Of a stretch of 64,000 nt of DNA, positions 17,942-26,609 are shown piece after piece. The translations under genes and the position numbers were made by a program. A model generated the notes under the pieces. It worked only from the letters and a program-made list of their open reading frames with translations, was not told where the DNA came from and did no database searches. How positions within the stretch are numbered: the stretch's first letter is position 1; each line of letters starts with the position of its first letter. The stretch lies in assembly GCF_003990445.1 (NCBI RefSeq), contig NZ_REEZ01000010.1, positions 1 through 64,000 of the forward strand. The letters are read 5' to 3'. Source of the DNA: Pararhodobacter zhoushanensis (GTDB taxonomy: Bacteria > Pseudomonadota > Alphaproteobacteria > Rhodobacterales > Rhodobacteraceae).

Positions 17942-18720
17942 GCCACCTCGCGGCCTTGGGCGATTTGGATCTCACGGCGCAGGGTCGCGAGCCGCTGGAT
18001 CGAATCGGGTCGGTAGAGCATTTCCAAGGGCCGGGGGCCGGGGATATCAACCTGCATCACGTATTGCGTGGTGGCCGGGCGACCCGACAGCACCACCACC
18101 TGATCGCCCAGATAGACGCTCTCGCGCAGATCATGGGTGATCAGCAGCGCGGTGAAGGGTTCCTTTTCGCGCAACTGGTGCATGGTCTGCCACAGGTCTT
18201 CGCGGGTGAAGGCATCCAGCGCGCCGAAGGGTTCGTCCAGAATGATGATGTCGGGCTTGTGGACCAGCGCCCGGCACAGGCTGGCGCGTTGCCGCATGCC
18301 GCCCGACAGCTCAGAGGGGCGCTTGTTCTCGAACCCCTCCAGACCCACCAACGCCAGCAACTCGCGGGCGCGGGCCTCTTTTTGCGCGCGCGGCATGGTC
18401 GGCGCGACGATCTCCAGCGGCAGCATCACATTGTGCAGGATGGTGCGCCATTCCAGCAGCACCGGGTTCTGAAACGCCATGCCCACCGTCTTGCGCGGGC
18501 TTTTCACCAGCTCGCCATGCAGCCAGACCTCGCCCTGATCGGGGAACATCAGCCCGGCGATCAGCCGGGTCAGCGTGGACTTGCCACAGCCCGAGGGGCC
18601 GACAACGGCGCAAAAGCTGCCCTCGGGGATGGAAATATTCAGATCCCTGAGCACCGGGAACGGCCCCGATTTGGTCTTGTAGGCGTGCGTCACGCCCTTG
18701 ATGTCGATCAGATTCCCCAC
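17938..18720 (-). CDS. ABC transporter ATP-binding protein, SsuB/TauB type
   Basis: 260-residue cytoplasmic ATPase. Walker A GPSGCGKST is at 41-49, the signature LSGGMRQR near 140, Walker B DIIILDEPFGALD near 160, and the switch histidine in LLITHDLRESVYL. It pairs with the permease by a 4-base overlap and lies 79 bases downstream of the binding-protein gene, from which it is separated by an 11-bp hairpin. Confidence 0.92.
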   Translation of the reverse strand: MGNLIDIKGVTHAYKTKSGPFPVLRDLNISIPEGSFCAVVGPSGCGKSTLTRLIAGLMFPDQGEVWLHGELVKSPRKTVGMAFQNPVLLEWRTILHNVMLPLEIVAPTMPRAQKEARARELLALVGLEGFENKRPSELSGGMRQRASLCRALVHKPDIIILDEPFGALDAFTREDLWQTMHQLREKEPFTALLITHDLRESVYLGDQVVVLSGRPATTQYVMQVDIPGPRPLEMLYRPDSIQRLATLRREIQIAQGREVA

Positions 18721-18748
18721 ACGCGTGTCCCTCTTCTTTTTGTCAGAA

Positions 18749-18776
18749 AAAGCCCGGCCACTGCGGGCCGGGCTTT
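18749..18776 (-). terminator. Intercistronic hairpin between binding-protein and ATPase genes
   Basis: AAAGCCCGGCC (18749-18759) pairs perfectly with GGCCGGGCTTT (18766-18776), loop 6 bases; T-rich sequence follows on both strands. On the minus strand it sits after the binding-protein stop and before the ATPase start, so it probably acts as a partial terminator or mRNA stabiliser. Confidence 0.7.
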
Positions 18777-18799
18777 CCTTTTTCAGTGCGACCCGGCGG

Positions 18800-19807
18800 T
18801 CACTGCATCATCAGGCTGCCATCCGTCGGCAGATAGGCATCGGTGAAATAGCGCGACGCATCGACCGGGTTGGTGAACGTGTAGCTCATCGCGATCTGTT
18901 CCAGCGAGGTGGCGAAACGCTCGGCGTCAATGTTGCCGATGCCGTGCTCCATGACCCAGGGGGTCAGGATGTTGTCACGCAGCGCCATGTTCAGACGCGC
19001 CACTTCCAGATCGCTGTCCAGCGCCGGGTTGCGCGCGGCAATCGCCGCCACGCCTGCCGCCGGATCGGCAGCAGCGTCACGCACACCCATCGCCACAGCG
19101 CGCAGGAAGCCGGTGACCAGTTCAGGGTTGGCTTCGGCCCAGTCGGTGTTGACGATGATCACGTTGCCATAAAGCTCGACACCATAGTCAGCCATCAGCA
19201 TGACCACGATGTCATCCTCGGGCACGCCCAGTCGCATGGTCGACAGCGACGAGGTGAACGAGAAGCCGGTCACGGCATCGACTTCGCCAGCGGCCAGCAT
19301 CGGCTCACGCGTCGGGAAGCCGACGGGCTCGATGGTGATCGTGCTCACGTCCAGACCCTGCGCTTCGGCAAAGACCGGGAATTGCGCCCAGGCACCATCG
19401 GGCGGCGGAGCGCCCAGCGTGCGGCCTTCCAGATCGGCGGGCGTCTCAACGCCAAGACTGCGGCGGCCGACGATGGCAAAGGCCGGGACGTCATACATCA
19501 TCATCACGCCGGTGACGGGTGCGTCGGGGTTCTGGTCCAGAAACTTGATCAGGCTGGCCATGTCCGAAAAGCCGATCGGATAGGCACCCGTCGCCACTTT
19601 CGGAATCGCATCAAGCGAGCCCTGACCGGGCGAGATTTCGACCTCCATGCCTTCGGCGGCAAAGTGACCGTTATCAACGGCCAGGAAATACGGAGCCGCC
19701 GGACCCTCGAACCGCCAGTCCAGCGTGAAGGGCACAGAAGTCTGGGCAACGGCAGGCACGGCAAGCATCGCGCCGAACAGGCTGGCGAGCAGGATGGATC
19801 GAGTCAC
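18800..19807 (-). CDS. ABC transporter substrate-binding protein, NMT1/THI5-like
   Basis: 335-residue periplasmic binding protein. GTG 19807 follows GGGAG by 9 bases and gives a signal peptide ending PAVAQ (cleavage after about residue 21); the longer frame from 19879 would bury it. The mature N-terminus (VPFTLDWRFEGPAAPYFLAV) and EGMEVEISPGQGSLDAIPKV are typical of NMT1/THI5-like domains, which bind thiamine-precursor pyrimidines, riboflavin or related aromatic compounds. No TPP or FMN riboswitch was recognised upstream. First gene of the importer operon. Confidence 0.88.
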   Translation of the reverse strand: MTRSILLASLFGAMLAVPAVAQTSVPFTLDWRFEGPAAPYFLAVDNGHFAAEGMEVEISPGQGSLDAIPKVATGAYPIGFSDMASLIKFLDQNPDAPVTGVMMMYDVPAFAIVGRRSLGVETPADLEGRTLGAPPPDGAWAQFPVFAEAQGLDVSTITIEPVGFPTREPMLAAGEVDAVTGFSFTSSLSTMRLGVPEDDIVVMLMADYGVELYGNVIIVNTDWAEANPELVTGFLRAVAMGVRDAAADPAAGVAAIAARNPALDSDLEVARLNMALRDNILTPWVMEHGIGNIDAERFATSLEQIAMSYTFTNPVDASRYFTDAYLPTDGSLMMQ

Positions 19808-20018
19808 GGTGGGGGCTCCCTTTGAGGACTGTCTGCGACCATTCTGAGTGGCCGCCGGACGGTTGAAACGTGTCTCCACCTGCTTTGCCCTCTCGCGACA
19901 TAAACCGCGTGAAAAATGTGCAGATTCAGTGGGTCTGTGCCCAGTCTAGCGCCACATCACGGCTCTGGGTTTGCGATTTAGGGCGAAACACTTGTCTCAA
20001 AACCCAAAGAATAGGCGG

Positions 20019-20888
20019 TTACTCAGCGGCAAGATCCAGCGACGCCCCACCCTGCCCCAGATCCAGCGCGGCCAGCTTCTCGATCACCCCGCGCATCACC
20101 GCGCGGAAATCTTCGAACCCCGGCAAGGGCTCGACCCGCGCCTCATCCAGATAGAGCGCCCTGTCGATCTCGATCTGCAAAGCATGGATGCCTTGCGACG
20201 GCTGGCCATAACGCTGCGCGATATAGGCCCCGGCGAAGGGCGCGTTGCGCGCCACCACAAACCCGGCACCACGCAAAATCTCCTCGACCGCCGCGACAAC
20301 CTCGCGCCCGGCGGACGAGCCCCAGCGGTCGCCCAGCACCACATCAGGCCGCACGCCCCCGCGCAACACATGCCCGGTCAGCGCCTCATGGGGCATGGAA
20401 TGCATGTCGCACAGCAGCACCCGCCCGAATCGGTCATGCTGTTGCTGCAACACCTGCGCCAACGCACCGTGATACGGCGTCCAGTAGCGGCGGATTCGCC
20501 GCTCGGCCTCGGCCATCGGCAGCTTGCCGCGGTAAATTTCCCGCCCGTTCGCCACGACTCGCGCCAGCACCCCCAGCCCCGAGGCAATCCGCGGGTTCAG
20601 CCCGGCCCGCGGCGCGCCGTCGATCAGCGCCGGGTCCAGTTCATCCGCAGCCCGGTTGAAATCGACATAGGCGCGCGGCACATCCGTGGTTAACACAGGC
20701 GCGCCGAATCGGGGCGCGTCCTGCAATAAAACATCCACAAACGCATCCTCAGACGAGCGCAGCACCTGCGTCTCTACCCGCGCCATCACCAGAAAATCAG
20801 GCGGATAATCGCGCCCGGAATGGGGCGAGGCAAAGACCACAGGCGAGGTGATCGTATCGGGCTGGATCAGTGTGAACGGGATCGGCAA
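20019..20888 (-). CDS. N-formylglutamate amidohydrolase family protein
   Basis: 289-residue metal-dependent hydrolase of the N-formylglutamate deformylase (HutG/COG3741) family. FASPHSGRDYPPDF near residues 19-32, the SEDAFVD segment and LLCDMHSMPHEAL near 160 carry the likely metal ligands. Family members hydrolyse N-formylglutamate to formate and glutamate in histidine degradation, but no hut gene is visible here, so a broader N-formyl or amide substrate is possible. It is upstream of the NMT1-type importer on the same strand with a 211-base gap, too wide to claim an operon. Confidence 0.85.
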   Translation of the reverse strand: MPIPFTLIQPDTITSPVVFASPHSGRDYPPDFLVMARVETQVLRSSEDAFVDVLLQDAPRFGAPVLTTDVPRAYVDFNRAADELDPALIDGAPRAGLNPRIASGLGVLARVVANGREIYRGKLPMAEAERRIRRYWTPYHGALAQVLQQQHDRFGRVLLCDMHSMPHEALTGHVLRGGVRPDVVLGDRWGSSAGREVVAAVEEILRGAGFVVARNAPFAGAYIAQRYGQPSQGIHALQIEIDRALYLDEARVEPLPGFEDFRAVMRGVIEKLAALDLGQGGASLDLAAE

Positions 20889-20942
20889 TGCTTGGCTCCT
20901 TGCCAGCGACTATAGAGGTGAAAAATGTGCTGCGGAAAGCCC

Positions 20943-20971
20943 TTGAACATGCCTGCGAGTCCTTTTATAGA
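20943..20971 (+). promoter_or_regulatory. Sigma-70 promoter of tRNA-Val
   Basis: TTGAAC (20943-20948), 17-base spacer, TATAGA (20966-20971); transcription would begin near 20978, about 38 bases before the mature tRNA 5' end. Good consensus match in an otherwise GC-rich region. Confidence 0.6.
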
Positions 20972-21015
20972 CCGCTCCATTGACGCGGTCTCGCAGTTTT
21001 GAGGGACCACAGTCA

Positions 21016-21090
<75 letters not shown>

Positions 21091-21182
21091 TCGCCTCCAT
21101 GCCGGAGGCAGGTGTGATCACCACGCCCCGAAAGGGACGTAACAGTTTCAAGGCGCCCGGCGCCGCGAAGAGGAGAAGGCCG

Positions 21183-21308
21183 ATGAAGGTCAGAAATTCG
21201 CTGCGCTCGCTCAAGCAGCGCCACCGTGATTGCCAGGTCGTGCGCCGCAAAGGCCGCGTGTACGTGATCAACAAGACCCAGAAGAAATTCAAGGCGCGTC
21301 AGGGCTAA
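21183..21308 (+). CDS. rpmJ: 50S ribosomal protein L36 (cysteine-poor form)
   Basis: 41-residue very basic protein beginning [16 protein letters not shown] and ending [12 protein letters not shown], the smallest large-subunit ribosomal protein. Only one cysteine remains, so the zinc-ribbon ligands of the canonical form are missing (C-minus type), which is normal for Rhodobacterales. ATG 21183 follows AGGAGAAGG. It lies 92 bases after tRNA-Val and is followed by a good terminator. Confidence 0.95.
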   Translation: MKVRNSLRSLKQRHRDCQVVRRKGRVYVINKTQKKFKARQG

Positions 21309-21341
21309 CCCGACCGCCACTCGGTATACCGAGGGACAGTC

Positions 21342-21377
21342 AAAGGCCGTGCAGCATCGCTGTACGGCCTTTTTCTT
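21342..21377 (+). terminator. Rho-independent terminator of rpmJ
   Basis: AAAGGCCGTGCAGC (21342-21355) pairs with GCTGTACGGCCTTT (21359-21372), one G-T pair, then TTTTCTTT. A small CTCGG/CCGAG palindrome lies just upstream at 21320-21333. Confidence 0.85.
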
Positions 21378-21403
21378 TGGGCGCAGTGGCTGCGTGGCGT
21401 CTG

Positions 21404-21430
21404 GTAAGGTGGGGTTAAACCCCACCCTAC
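21404..21430 (-). repeat. 27-bp palindromic repeat, copy 2 (after ridA-like gene)
   Basis: Exact reverse complement of the copy at 84-110. On the minus strand it starts 6 bases after the stop codon of the RidA-family gene, so it is in the same gene-relative orientation as the copy after tuf. Confidence 0.85.
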
Positions 21431-21436
21431 GCGCGC

Positions 21437-21832
21437 TCAATCGGCAGCGGTGGCCTCGATCTCGACCATCAGTCCCGGCATCGCCAGCCGCGACACCCCC
21501 AGCAACGTCATGGGTGGTGCGTTCCCAGTCGGCCCGAATCGGGCGCCCAGAATGTCAAAATGACTCATCGCCGCGTCGACGTCGGTGGCATAGATCGCCA
21601 GACGGGTAACATCGCCCAACCCCATCCCCGCAGCCCTCAGCACGGCCTCAAGATTATCCAGCGCCAGCGCGACTTGCTGGCGCATGTCCGACGGATGCTG
21701 CGGCACGCCCTCTGCATCGACCGAGGTCTGCCCCGCACAGATCAGCTGCCGCGTGACGCCCTCAAGGATCTCGCCCTGATGGTAGCCGACGCGCAGCGAC
21801 CACGGCCATGGATTAACGGCAGTTCGTTTCAT
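21437..21832 (-). CDS. RidA family (YjgF/YER057c) protein
   Basis: 131-residue protein of the RidA/YjgF family, which hydrolyses reactive enamine/imine intermediates or acts in related small-molecule steps in the cytoplasm. Signatures: ICAGQTSVDAEGVPQHPSDM, the helix QVALALDNLEAVLRAAGMGL, and the C-terminal PGLMVEIEATA. The arginine typical of true RidA near the end (IExxAVA context) is not evident, so it may belong to another Rid subgroup. ATG 21832 follows AAGGAGA. It is divergent from a WYL/YafY regulator across 134 bases with an 18-bp palindrome, so regulation by that protein is likely. Confidence 0.88.
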   Translation of the reverse strand: MKRTAVNPWPWSLRVGYHQGEILEGVTRQLICAGQTSVDAEGVPQHPSDMRQQVALALDNLEAVLRAAGMGLGDVTRLAIYATDVDAAMSHFDILGARFGPTGNAPPMTLLGVSRLAMPGLMVEIEATAAD

Positions 21833-21902
21833 CGCTAGTCTCTCCTTATTCTGATGTCGCCGCCCGGCCGGACAGCGCAGCATCAGCCCTAGGGAACCAC
21901 TC

Positions 21903-21920
21903 CTGACAGCATGGTGTCAG
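21903..21920. promoter_or_regulatory. Palindromic operator between ridA-like and WYL regulator genes
   Basis: Perfect palindrome CTGACAGCATGGTGTCAG (6-bp arms, 6-bp centre) in the divergent intergenic region. The flanking 10-mer CTCCTGACAG (21900-21909) recurs at 35982-35991 upstream of the second WYL regulator. Confidence 0.6.
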
Positions 21921-21966
21921 CAGACTGCGGGTATCCCAAACGGACCCAGAGCAAGGAGAGCGGTAG

Positions 21967-22650
21967 ATGCGGCGCGCAGACAGACTGATCAAGATCGTCC
22001 ATTTCCTGCGCGGACGCCGCCGGGCTGTCACCGCCCGGCAGATCGCCGACGAATTCGAGATATGCACCCGCACGGTGTACCGCGACATTCAGGATCTGGT
22101 CGGCTCGGGCGCGCCGATCACTGGCGAAGCCGGGGTCGGCTATCTGATCGACAAACAGTATTACCTGCCGCCCGTAACCTTCGATGCCGATGAGCTTGAA
22201 GCCCTCGGCCTGGGCATCAGCATGGTGCGCCACTGGACCGACCAGCGCCTTGCCGACAAGGCCGAGAGCGCCTTTGCCAAGATCCAGGCGGTGCTCCCGG
22301 CGATCCTTCAGGGAGAGCTGGAACAGATCACCACCTATTCAATCCCCGATCAGCCTGCGCTGCCGTGGACGATCAGCTTTTCGGATCTGCGCGAGAGTAT
22401 CAGGGCACAGCGCAAGATCGACATTCGCTATACCGACGAGGCCGGTCAGCAGACGTCGCGCACGCTGCGGCCCCTTGCCCTGATCTTCTGCAGCCCGGTC
22501 TGGCTGCTGGCGGCATGGTGCGAACAGCGTGAGGACTTTCGCAATTTCCGCCTCGACCGGATGCAAAGCATGACGGTCAGCGCCACCCGTTTTGCCCATG
22601 AGAGCGACAAGAACCTGACAGCCTATAAAGCGCAGGACGGCGTCTGCTGA
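21967..22650 (+). CDS. YafY-type transcriptional regulator (HTH + WYL domain)
   Basis: 227 residues. N-terminal winged HTH (RLIKIVHFLRGRRRAVTARQ followed by IADEFEICTRTVYRDIQDL) at about 5-45, then a WYL domain (LRPLALIFCSPVWLLAAWCE) that usually senses a ligand. ATG 21967 follows AAGGAGAG. Divergent from the RidA-family gene, so the simplest model is a repressor of that gene and itself through the palindrome at 21903-21920. Followed after 13 bases by copy 3 of the 27-bp repeat. Confidence 0.9.
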   Translation: MRRADRLIKIVHFLRGRRRAVTARQIADEFEICTRTVYRDIQDLVGSGAPITGEAGVGYLIDKQYYLPPVTFDADELEALGLGISMVRHWTDQRLADKAESAFAKIQAVLPAILQGELEQITTYSIPDQPALPWTISFSDLRESIRAQRKIDIRYTDEAGQQTSRTLRPLALIFCSPVWLLAAWCEQREDFRNFRLDRMQSMTVSATRFAHESDKNLTAYKAQDGVC

Positions 22651-22663
22651 CGGAGCGCGCCCC

Positions 22664-22690
22664 GTAGGGTGGGGTTTCACCCCACCCCCG
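22664..22690 (+). repeat. 27-bp palindromic repeat, copy 3 (after WYL regulator)
   Basis: GTAGGGTGGGGTTTCACCCC followed by ACCCCCG: left arm identical to copies 1 and 2, right arm partly degenerate. It starts 13 bases after the regulator stop, again sense-oriented relative to the upstream gene. Confidence 0.75.
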
Positions 22691-22776
22691 CAGACCCCTT
22701 CCCAAAAGGTTAACGCTCCCCGCCAACCCTTTGGAATCACTCAATCAGCTCAAACGTCCCATCGTGGGACACGCCC

Positions 22777-24426
22777 TCACCGCAAGATATCCAGCACCCC
22801 GTCGGCCAGCAGCCGGGCCACAATCGGTTGGGTCAGAAACCCCGTCACCGGCAGGTCCGCGCGGCGCTGGTAGCGGCGGATGGCGCGGCGGGTTTCGCGG
22901 TCAAAGTTGCCATCCTCCGGCCCCGGTTCCAGCCCCAGCCGCGACAGACGTTGCTCGATGATCACCCGCGTAAACTGCGGCAGGCTCATCGCCGCTTCCT
23001 CGGCCTCGGCGGCGGCCAGATCGGCGTCAGGCCGGTTCGGGCGGCGCAGCTCCTCGATGCGGCCGCGCGCCTGTTCGGCGAACGCTCCGCGCGGGAAGTC
23101 GTTCAGATAGCGCTGATAGCTGTCGCGCGTATCCGCCTGCGCCGCCTGATCCCAGGCCGCGCGGTCGCGGGCCTGCGCGGCTGCGCGGCGGTCAGCCTCG
23201 ATCCGGTCCAGCCGCTCCTGCGCGATGTTGGCGAAGACGCCGTCCGGGAACCGTTCCAGATAGGCGCGCATGCCCACCTCGTCCGTGCCCGACCCGGTAT
23301 CGCGCCAGTAGGCGCGGTCCTGCCGCTCCTGCTCGGCAGCGCGGGCGCGGGCTTCTTCCTCGAGCTGAGCGGCGCGGCGCGCGCCTTGCTGCGCCAGTTC
23401 AAAGATCTGGTCGCGGGTCAGGAAGCTGGTCTGTTGAAAGCGGTTCGCCCCCTGCCACGCCGAAACCGCCGCGCGGGTGCCCCGGCCAAAGATGCCGTCA
23501 ATACCGCGCGGGTCGAAGTTCAGGATCGTCAGATCCCGCTGGATCGCCCGGCGCTCGTCGCGCGTCAGACCCAGTGCCTGCTCGATCCGCTCGGGCGTGT
23601 TCAGCAGGTTCTGACGGGCGCTCGCCGCCTGCTGCGCATAGAGCCCGTTCGGCCAATCAGCGAGATAGGCGTCGTAGCCCTCGACCGTGTTGGCATCGGC
23701 GGCGAGCGCCCAGGCGGTGCGGTCCGCACCCGAACGGTCGACAGGAGGCGCAGCCGCGTGATCGGCGGGCAGAAAGCTGAGATGGGGCGGGTTGAAGCCC
23801 TCGATCGTCAGGTTGGAATAGTCCGCAACGGCGGTGCCGATGTTGGTGCCCGGCGCGCTGAGATCGCGCAGGAAGCCATTGATCTCACGCGCAGGGCCCC
23901 GCACCAGCGTCACGCCCTGCGGCACGGTGATGCCCGGCGGCAGCCCGCCGCGGAACCCGTCGCGCGAGCTTTCGGGAAAGCCGTAATCCGCCAGCGCGAC
24001 GACGGCGCCGCCCTGCAACTGCCCGGCCAGCGCCAGCAAGGTTTCCAGCCGCACGCCGAAGCCTTCGATCGTGGCAAAGTCCGGGGCGCGCGATTCGGTG
24101 CCCATCAGCCAGACGCCTTGCGGCGAGCTGACGGTATAGCCCGCATAGGCGATCACCACGCGCTCATCTTCGCCCGAGCGCAGCTGCTGCGACAGGTTCG
24201 AGAGCGCCGCGCGCAGGGCATTGGCGGAGAGGTCCGTGGCAATGTCGACGGTAAAGCCCGCCGCGTTGAAATTGCGTTCGGCCTGCACGATGCCCGCAGC
24301 CCCGCGTGCATCGCGGATCGACTGGTAGTCTTCGTTGGCCACAATCAAAACGGCCCCTGTCGTCGCCTGCGCGGGCAGGGTCAGGGTCCACAGAACCGCG
24401 ACAGCGGTGGAAAAACGGGTTTTCAT
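22777..24426 (-). CDS. Secreted pseudo-caspase with peptidoglycan-binding domains
   Basis: 549 residues with a Sec signal peptide (cleavage near LPAQA, about 22). Residues 24-240 have the caspase/metacaspase (C14) fold: TGAVLIVANEDYQSIRDARG, with AGIVQAERNFNAAGFTV. At the catalytic positions the histidine motif reads VIAYAGYTV (no GHG) and the cysteine motif ALADYGFPE (no Cys), so proteolysis is not expected. Two peptidoglycan-binding-1-type modules follow, one near 290-350 (GIDGIFGRGTRAAVSAWQ) and one at the C-terminus (GPEDGNFDRETRRAIRRYQ), separated by a charged coiled-coil-like region rich in Arg/Ala/Glu. ATG 24426 has GGGAGG 8 bases upstream. It is 34 bases after the PaaK-like gene and could be read from that operon. 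Confidence 0.82.
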   Translation of the reverse strand: MKTRFSTAVAVLWTLTLPAQATTGAVLIVANEDYQSIRDARGAAGIVQAERNFNAAGFTVDIATDLSANALRAALSNLSQQLRSGEDERVVIAYAGYTVSSPQGVWLMGTESRAPDFATIEGFGVRLETLLALAGQLQGGAVVALADYGFPESSRDGFRGGLPPGITVPQGVTLVRGPAREINGFLRDLSAPGTNIGTAVADYSNLTIEGFNPPHLSFLPADHAAAPPVDRSGADRTAWALAADANTVEGYDAYLADWPNGLYAQQAASARQNLLNTPERIEQALGLTRDERRAIQRDLTILNFDPRGIDGIFGRGTRAAVSAWQGANRFQQTSFLTRDQIFELAQQGARRAAQLEEEARARAAEQERQDRAYWRDTGSGTDEVGMRAYLERFPDGVFANIAQERLDRIEADRRAAAQARDRAAWDQAAQADTRDSYQRYLNDFPRGAFAEQARGRIEELRRPNRPDADLAAAEAEEAAMSLPQFTRVIIEQRLSRLGLEPGPEDGNFDRETRRAIRRYQRRADLPVTGFLTQPIVARLLADGVLDILR

Positions 24427-24460
24427 CAAAAAACCTCCCTTAAGAGCGGAGGCTTTCAGG

Positions 24461-25681
24461 TTACTCGTAGGACCGCAGATCCTCGATCACCTTGCCGTCA
24501 TTGGGCAAAGTCCCGGGCGGTACGAGCTCAACCTTGCCCCGCAATTTCAGCGTATTCATCAATGTCGTCTCATACAACGCGGGATTGGACGCTCTGGTTT
24601 CAATCCGCACCGTCATCACGTCCTTTTCGCCCTCACGCGTGGCGATGACGCGGGCACGGGCGACCTCGTCGTGGTGGCTGACGAAATCGGCCACCTGCTC
24701 GGGGCGCACGAACATCCCCTTGATCTTGGTCGTCTGATCGGCGCGGCCCATCCAGCCCTTGATGCGCAGATTGGTGCGCCCGCAGGGGCTGAGACCGGGC
24801 ATGATGGCGCTCAGATCGCCGGTGGCAAAGCGCACCAGCGGGTAATCGGCGTTGAGCGTGGTCACGACAACCTCACCCACCTCACCATGCGGCACGGGAT
24901 CGCCGGTGCCGGGACGGACGATCTCGACCACGACACCATCGTCAATGATCATGCCTTCCATCGCGTCGGTTTCATAGGCGATGTTGCCCAGATCGGCGGT
25001 GGCATAGCACTGGCGGCAGGTAATGCCCCGGTCGGCGTAGTACTGACGCAGGCTGGGGAACAGCGCACCGCCGCCGACCACGGCCTTGGTGATCGACAGG
25101 CGCTCGCCCATCTCGTCGGCTTTATCCTGAATGATCTTCAGAAAGTCGGGCGTGCCGGCATAGGCCGTGGTGCCGATGTCGCGGGCGGCGCGGACCTGTA
25201 GTTCGGTCTGGCCGGTGCCTGCGGGCAGCACGGCTGCGCCGACGGCGCGCGCGCCGTTTTCAAACATCATGCCTGCGGGCACCAGATGGTAGGAGAAACA
25301 GTTCTGCACGATATCGCCGCGCCCGATGCCCGAGGCGGTCAGGAAGCGGCCCAGACGCCACCAGTCGGCGGTGGCGCGGCCTGGCTCATAGATCGGGCCG
25401 GGGGACTGGAAGATGTGGTCGAACTCCGCGGTCTTGAGCGCGGCAAAGCCGCCGAACGGCGCGGCGCTGGCTTGCGCCGCGACCAGCGCGGATTTGCGCA
25501 GGACCGGCAGGGAGGCGAGTGACTCGATCGTGGTGATCGCGCTGGCATCGACCTCGGCCAGCGTCTGGCCCATGCCTGCGGTGGTCTGCGCGCGGGCAAT
25601 CAGCGCCGGCAGATCGCGGGCCAGATCGGCAGCGCGCTGGTCGGCTGAGCGGGTTTCGAGCGGATCGAAGGTCTTGGTCAT
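24461..25681 (-). CDS. Phenylacetate-CoA ligase-like AMP-forming enzyme
   Basis: 406-residue member of the PaaK/COG1541 branch of the adenylate-forming superfamily, expected to convert an aromatic or other organic acid to its CoA thioester. LVRFATGDLSAIMPG, GWMGRADQTTKIKGMFVRP and the C-terminal RGKVELVPPGTLPNDGKVIE are typical. The usual SSGTTG phosphate-binding loop is replaced by FQSPGPIYEPG, as in the subgroup that accompanies Liv-type transporters. It is the seventh and last metabolic gene of the run beginning with the acyl-CoA ligase at 32896, 67 bases after livF. Confidence 0.87.
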   Translation of the reverse strand: MTKTFDPLETRSADQRAADLARDLPALIARAQTTAGMGQTLAEVDASAITTIESLASLPVLRKSALVAAQASAAPFGGFAALKTAEFDHIFQSPGPIYEPGRATADWWRLGRFLTASGIGRGDIVQNCFSYHLVPAGMMFENGARAVGAAVLPAGTGQTELQVRAARDIGTTAYAGTPDFLKIIQDKADEMGERLSITKAVVGGGALFPSLRQYYADRGITCRQCYATADLGNIAYETDAMEGMIIDDGVVVEIVRPGTGDPVPHGEVGEVVVTTLNADYPLVRFATGDLSAIMPGLSPCGRTNLRIKGWMGRADQTTKIKGMFVRPEQVADFVSHHDEVARARVIATREGEKDVMTVRIETRASNPALYETTLMNTLKLRGKVELVPPGTLPNDGKVIEDLRSYE

Positions 25682-25748
25682 GTGTTTCGCGGGGCTACCC
25701 GCTCCCTGTTGCCGGAACGGCGGAGGATAGAGGGGCGAAGGGCTCGGC

Positions 25749-26573
25749 TCATGCCAGCCAACGCTTGCGGCGGCGATAGCTGCGCACGTCGCGGAAACTT
25801 TTGCGGCCCTTGTCGGACATGCCCAGATAGAACTCGGCCACGTCCGGGTTTTCGCGCAGGGCCTTGGCGGTGCCGTCCATCACGACGCGCCCGTTCTCAA
25901 GGATATAGCCGGTGTGGGCATAGCGCAGGGCGACGTTGGTGTTCTGCTCGGCCAGCAGGAAGGTCACGCCCTGCTCTTCGTTCAGGCGTTTGACGATCTC
26001 GAAGATCTGCTCGACCAACTGCGGGGCCAGTCCCATGGACGGCTCATCCAGCAGGATCGTTTCGGGACGGGCCATCATCGCGCGGCCGATGGCAACCATC
26101 TGCTGCTCGCCGCCCGAGGTATAGCCTGCCTGACTTTTTCGCCGGGTCTTCAGGCGCGGGAAATATTCGTAGACCATCTCAAGGTCCGCCGCGATGGCGC
26201 CACGCCCCTCTTTGCGGGTGTAGCTGCCGGTGAGCAGGTTTTCCTCGACGGTCAGGTGTTCGAAACAGTGACGGCCTTCCATCACCTGAATGACGCCGGA
26301 CTGCACCAGCTCGGACGGATCGCGCCCGGCGAGGCTTTGGCCGCGGTACAGGACCGAGCCCTTGGTGATCTCGCCGCGTTCGGATTTCAGCAGGCCGGAA
26401 ATGGATTTCAGCGTTGTCGACTTGCCCGCCCCGTTGCCGCCCAGCAGCGCAGTGATCGCGCCCTTGGGAACGTTCAGGCTGACGCCCTTGAGGACCAGAA
26501 TCACGTGGTTGTAGATCACCTCGATATTGTTGACCTCGAGAAGCGTCTCGGACTCGGTGCTGTGATCGAACAT
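25749..26573 (-). CDS. livF: Branched-chain-type ABC transporter ATPase, LivF
   Basis: 274-residue cytoplasmic ATPase. Walker A GGNGAGKST near 44-52, family-specific signature TSGGEQQMVAIGRAMM near 150, Walker B TILLDEPSMGLAP. A basic C-terminal tail (RSYRRRKRWLA) extends beyond the usual LivF end. Located after the binding-protein gene, from which it is separated by a perfect 11-bp hairpin. Confidence 0.92.
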   Translation of the reverse strand: MFDHSTESETLLEVNNIEVIYNHVILVLKGVSLNVPKGAITALLGGNGAGKSTTLKSISGLLKSERGEITKGSVLYRGQSLAGRDPSELVQSGVIQVMEGRHCFEHLTVEENLLTGSYTRKEGRGAIAADLEMVYEYFPRLKTRRKSQAGYTSGGEQQMVAIGRAMMARPETILLDEPSMGLAPQLVEQIFEIVKRLNEEQGVTFLLAEQNTNVALRYAHTGYILENGRVVMDGTAKALRENPDVAEFYLGMSDKGRKSFRDVRSYRRRKRWLA

Positions 26574-26609
26574 GGGGTGCGTTCCGTCAAAAGGGCATGG
26601 GTCAGGAGT

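Noticed and set aside
17177-19807. Assignment of the ABC importer as a taurine transporter to match tpa/tauR
   Set aside because: Although permease and ATPase belong to the SsuBC/TauBC family, the binding protein is NMT1/THI5-like and the locus is 40 kb from tpa.
19808-20018. Possible TPP or FMN riboswitch upstream of the NMT1-type binding protein
   Set aside because: I looked for the conserved thi-box and RFN elements by eye on the minus strand and found none.
21404-22690. ridA/WYL pair as a mobile cassette bounded by inverted repeats
   Set aside because: The same repeat lies after tuf in the same gene-relative orientation, so a 3'-end element explains the positions better; no transposase or target duplication seen.
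22828-24648. A 606-codon plus-strand frame opposite the pseudo-caspase gene
   Set aside because: Arg/Gly-rich shadow with no motif; the minus strand has a signal peptide, domains and a good ribosome binding site.
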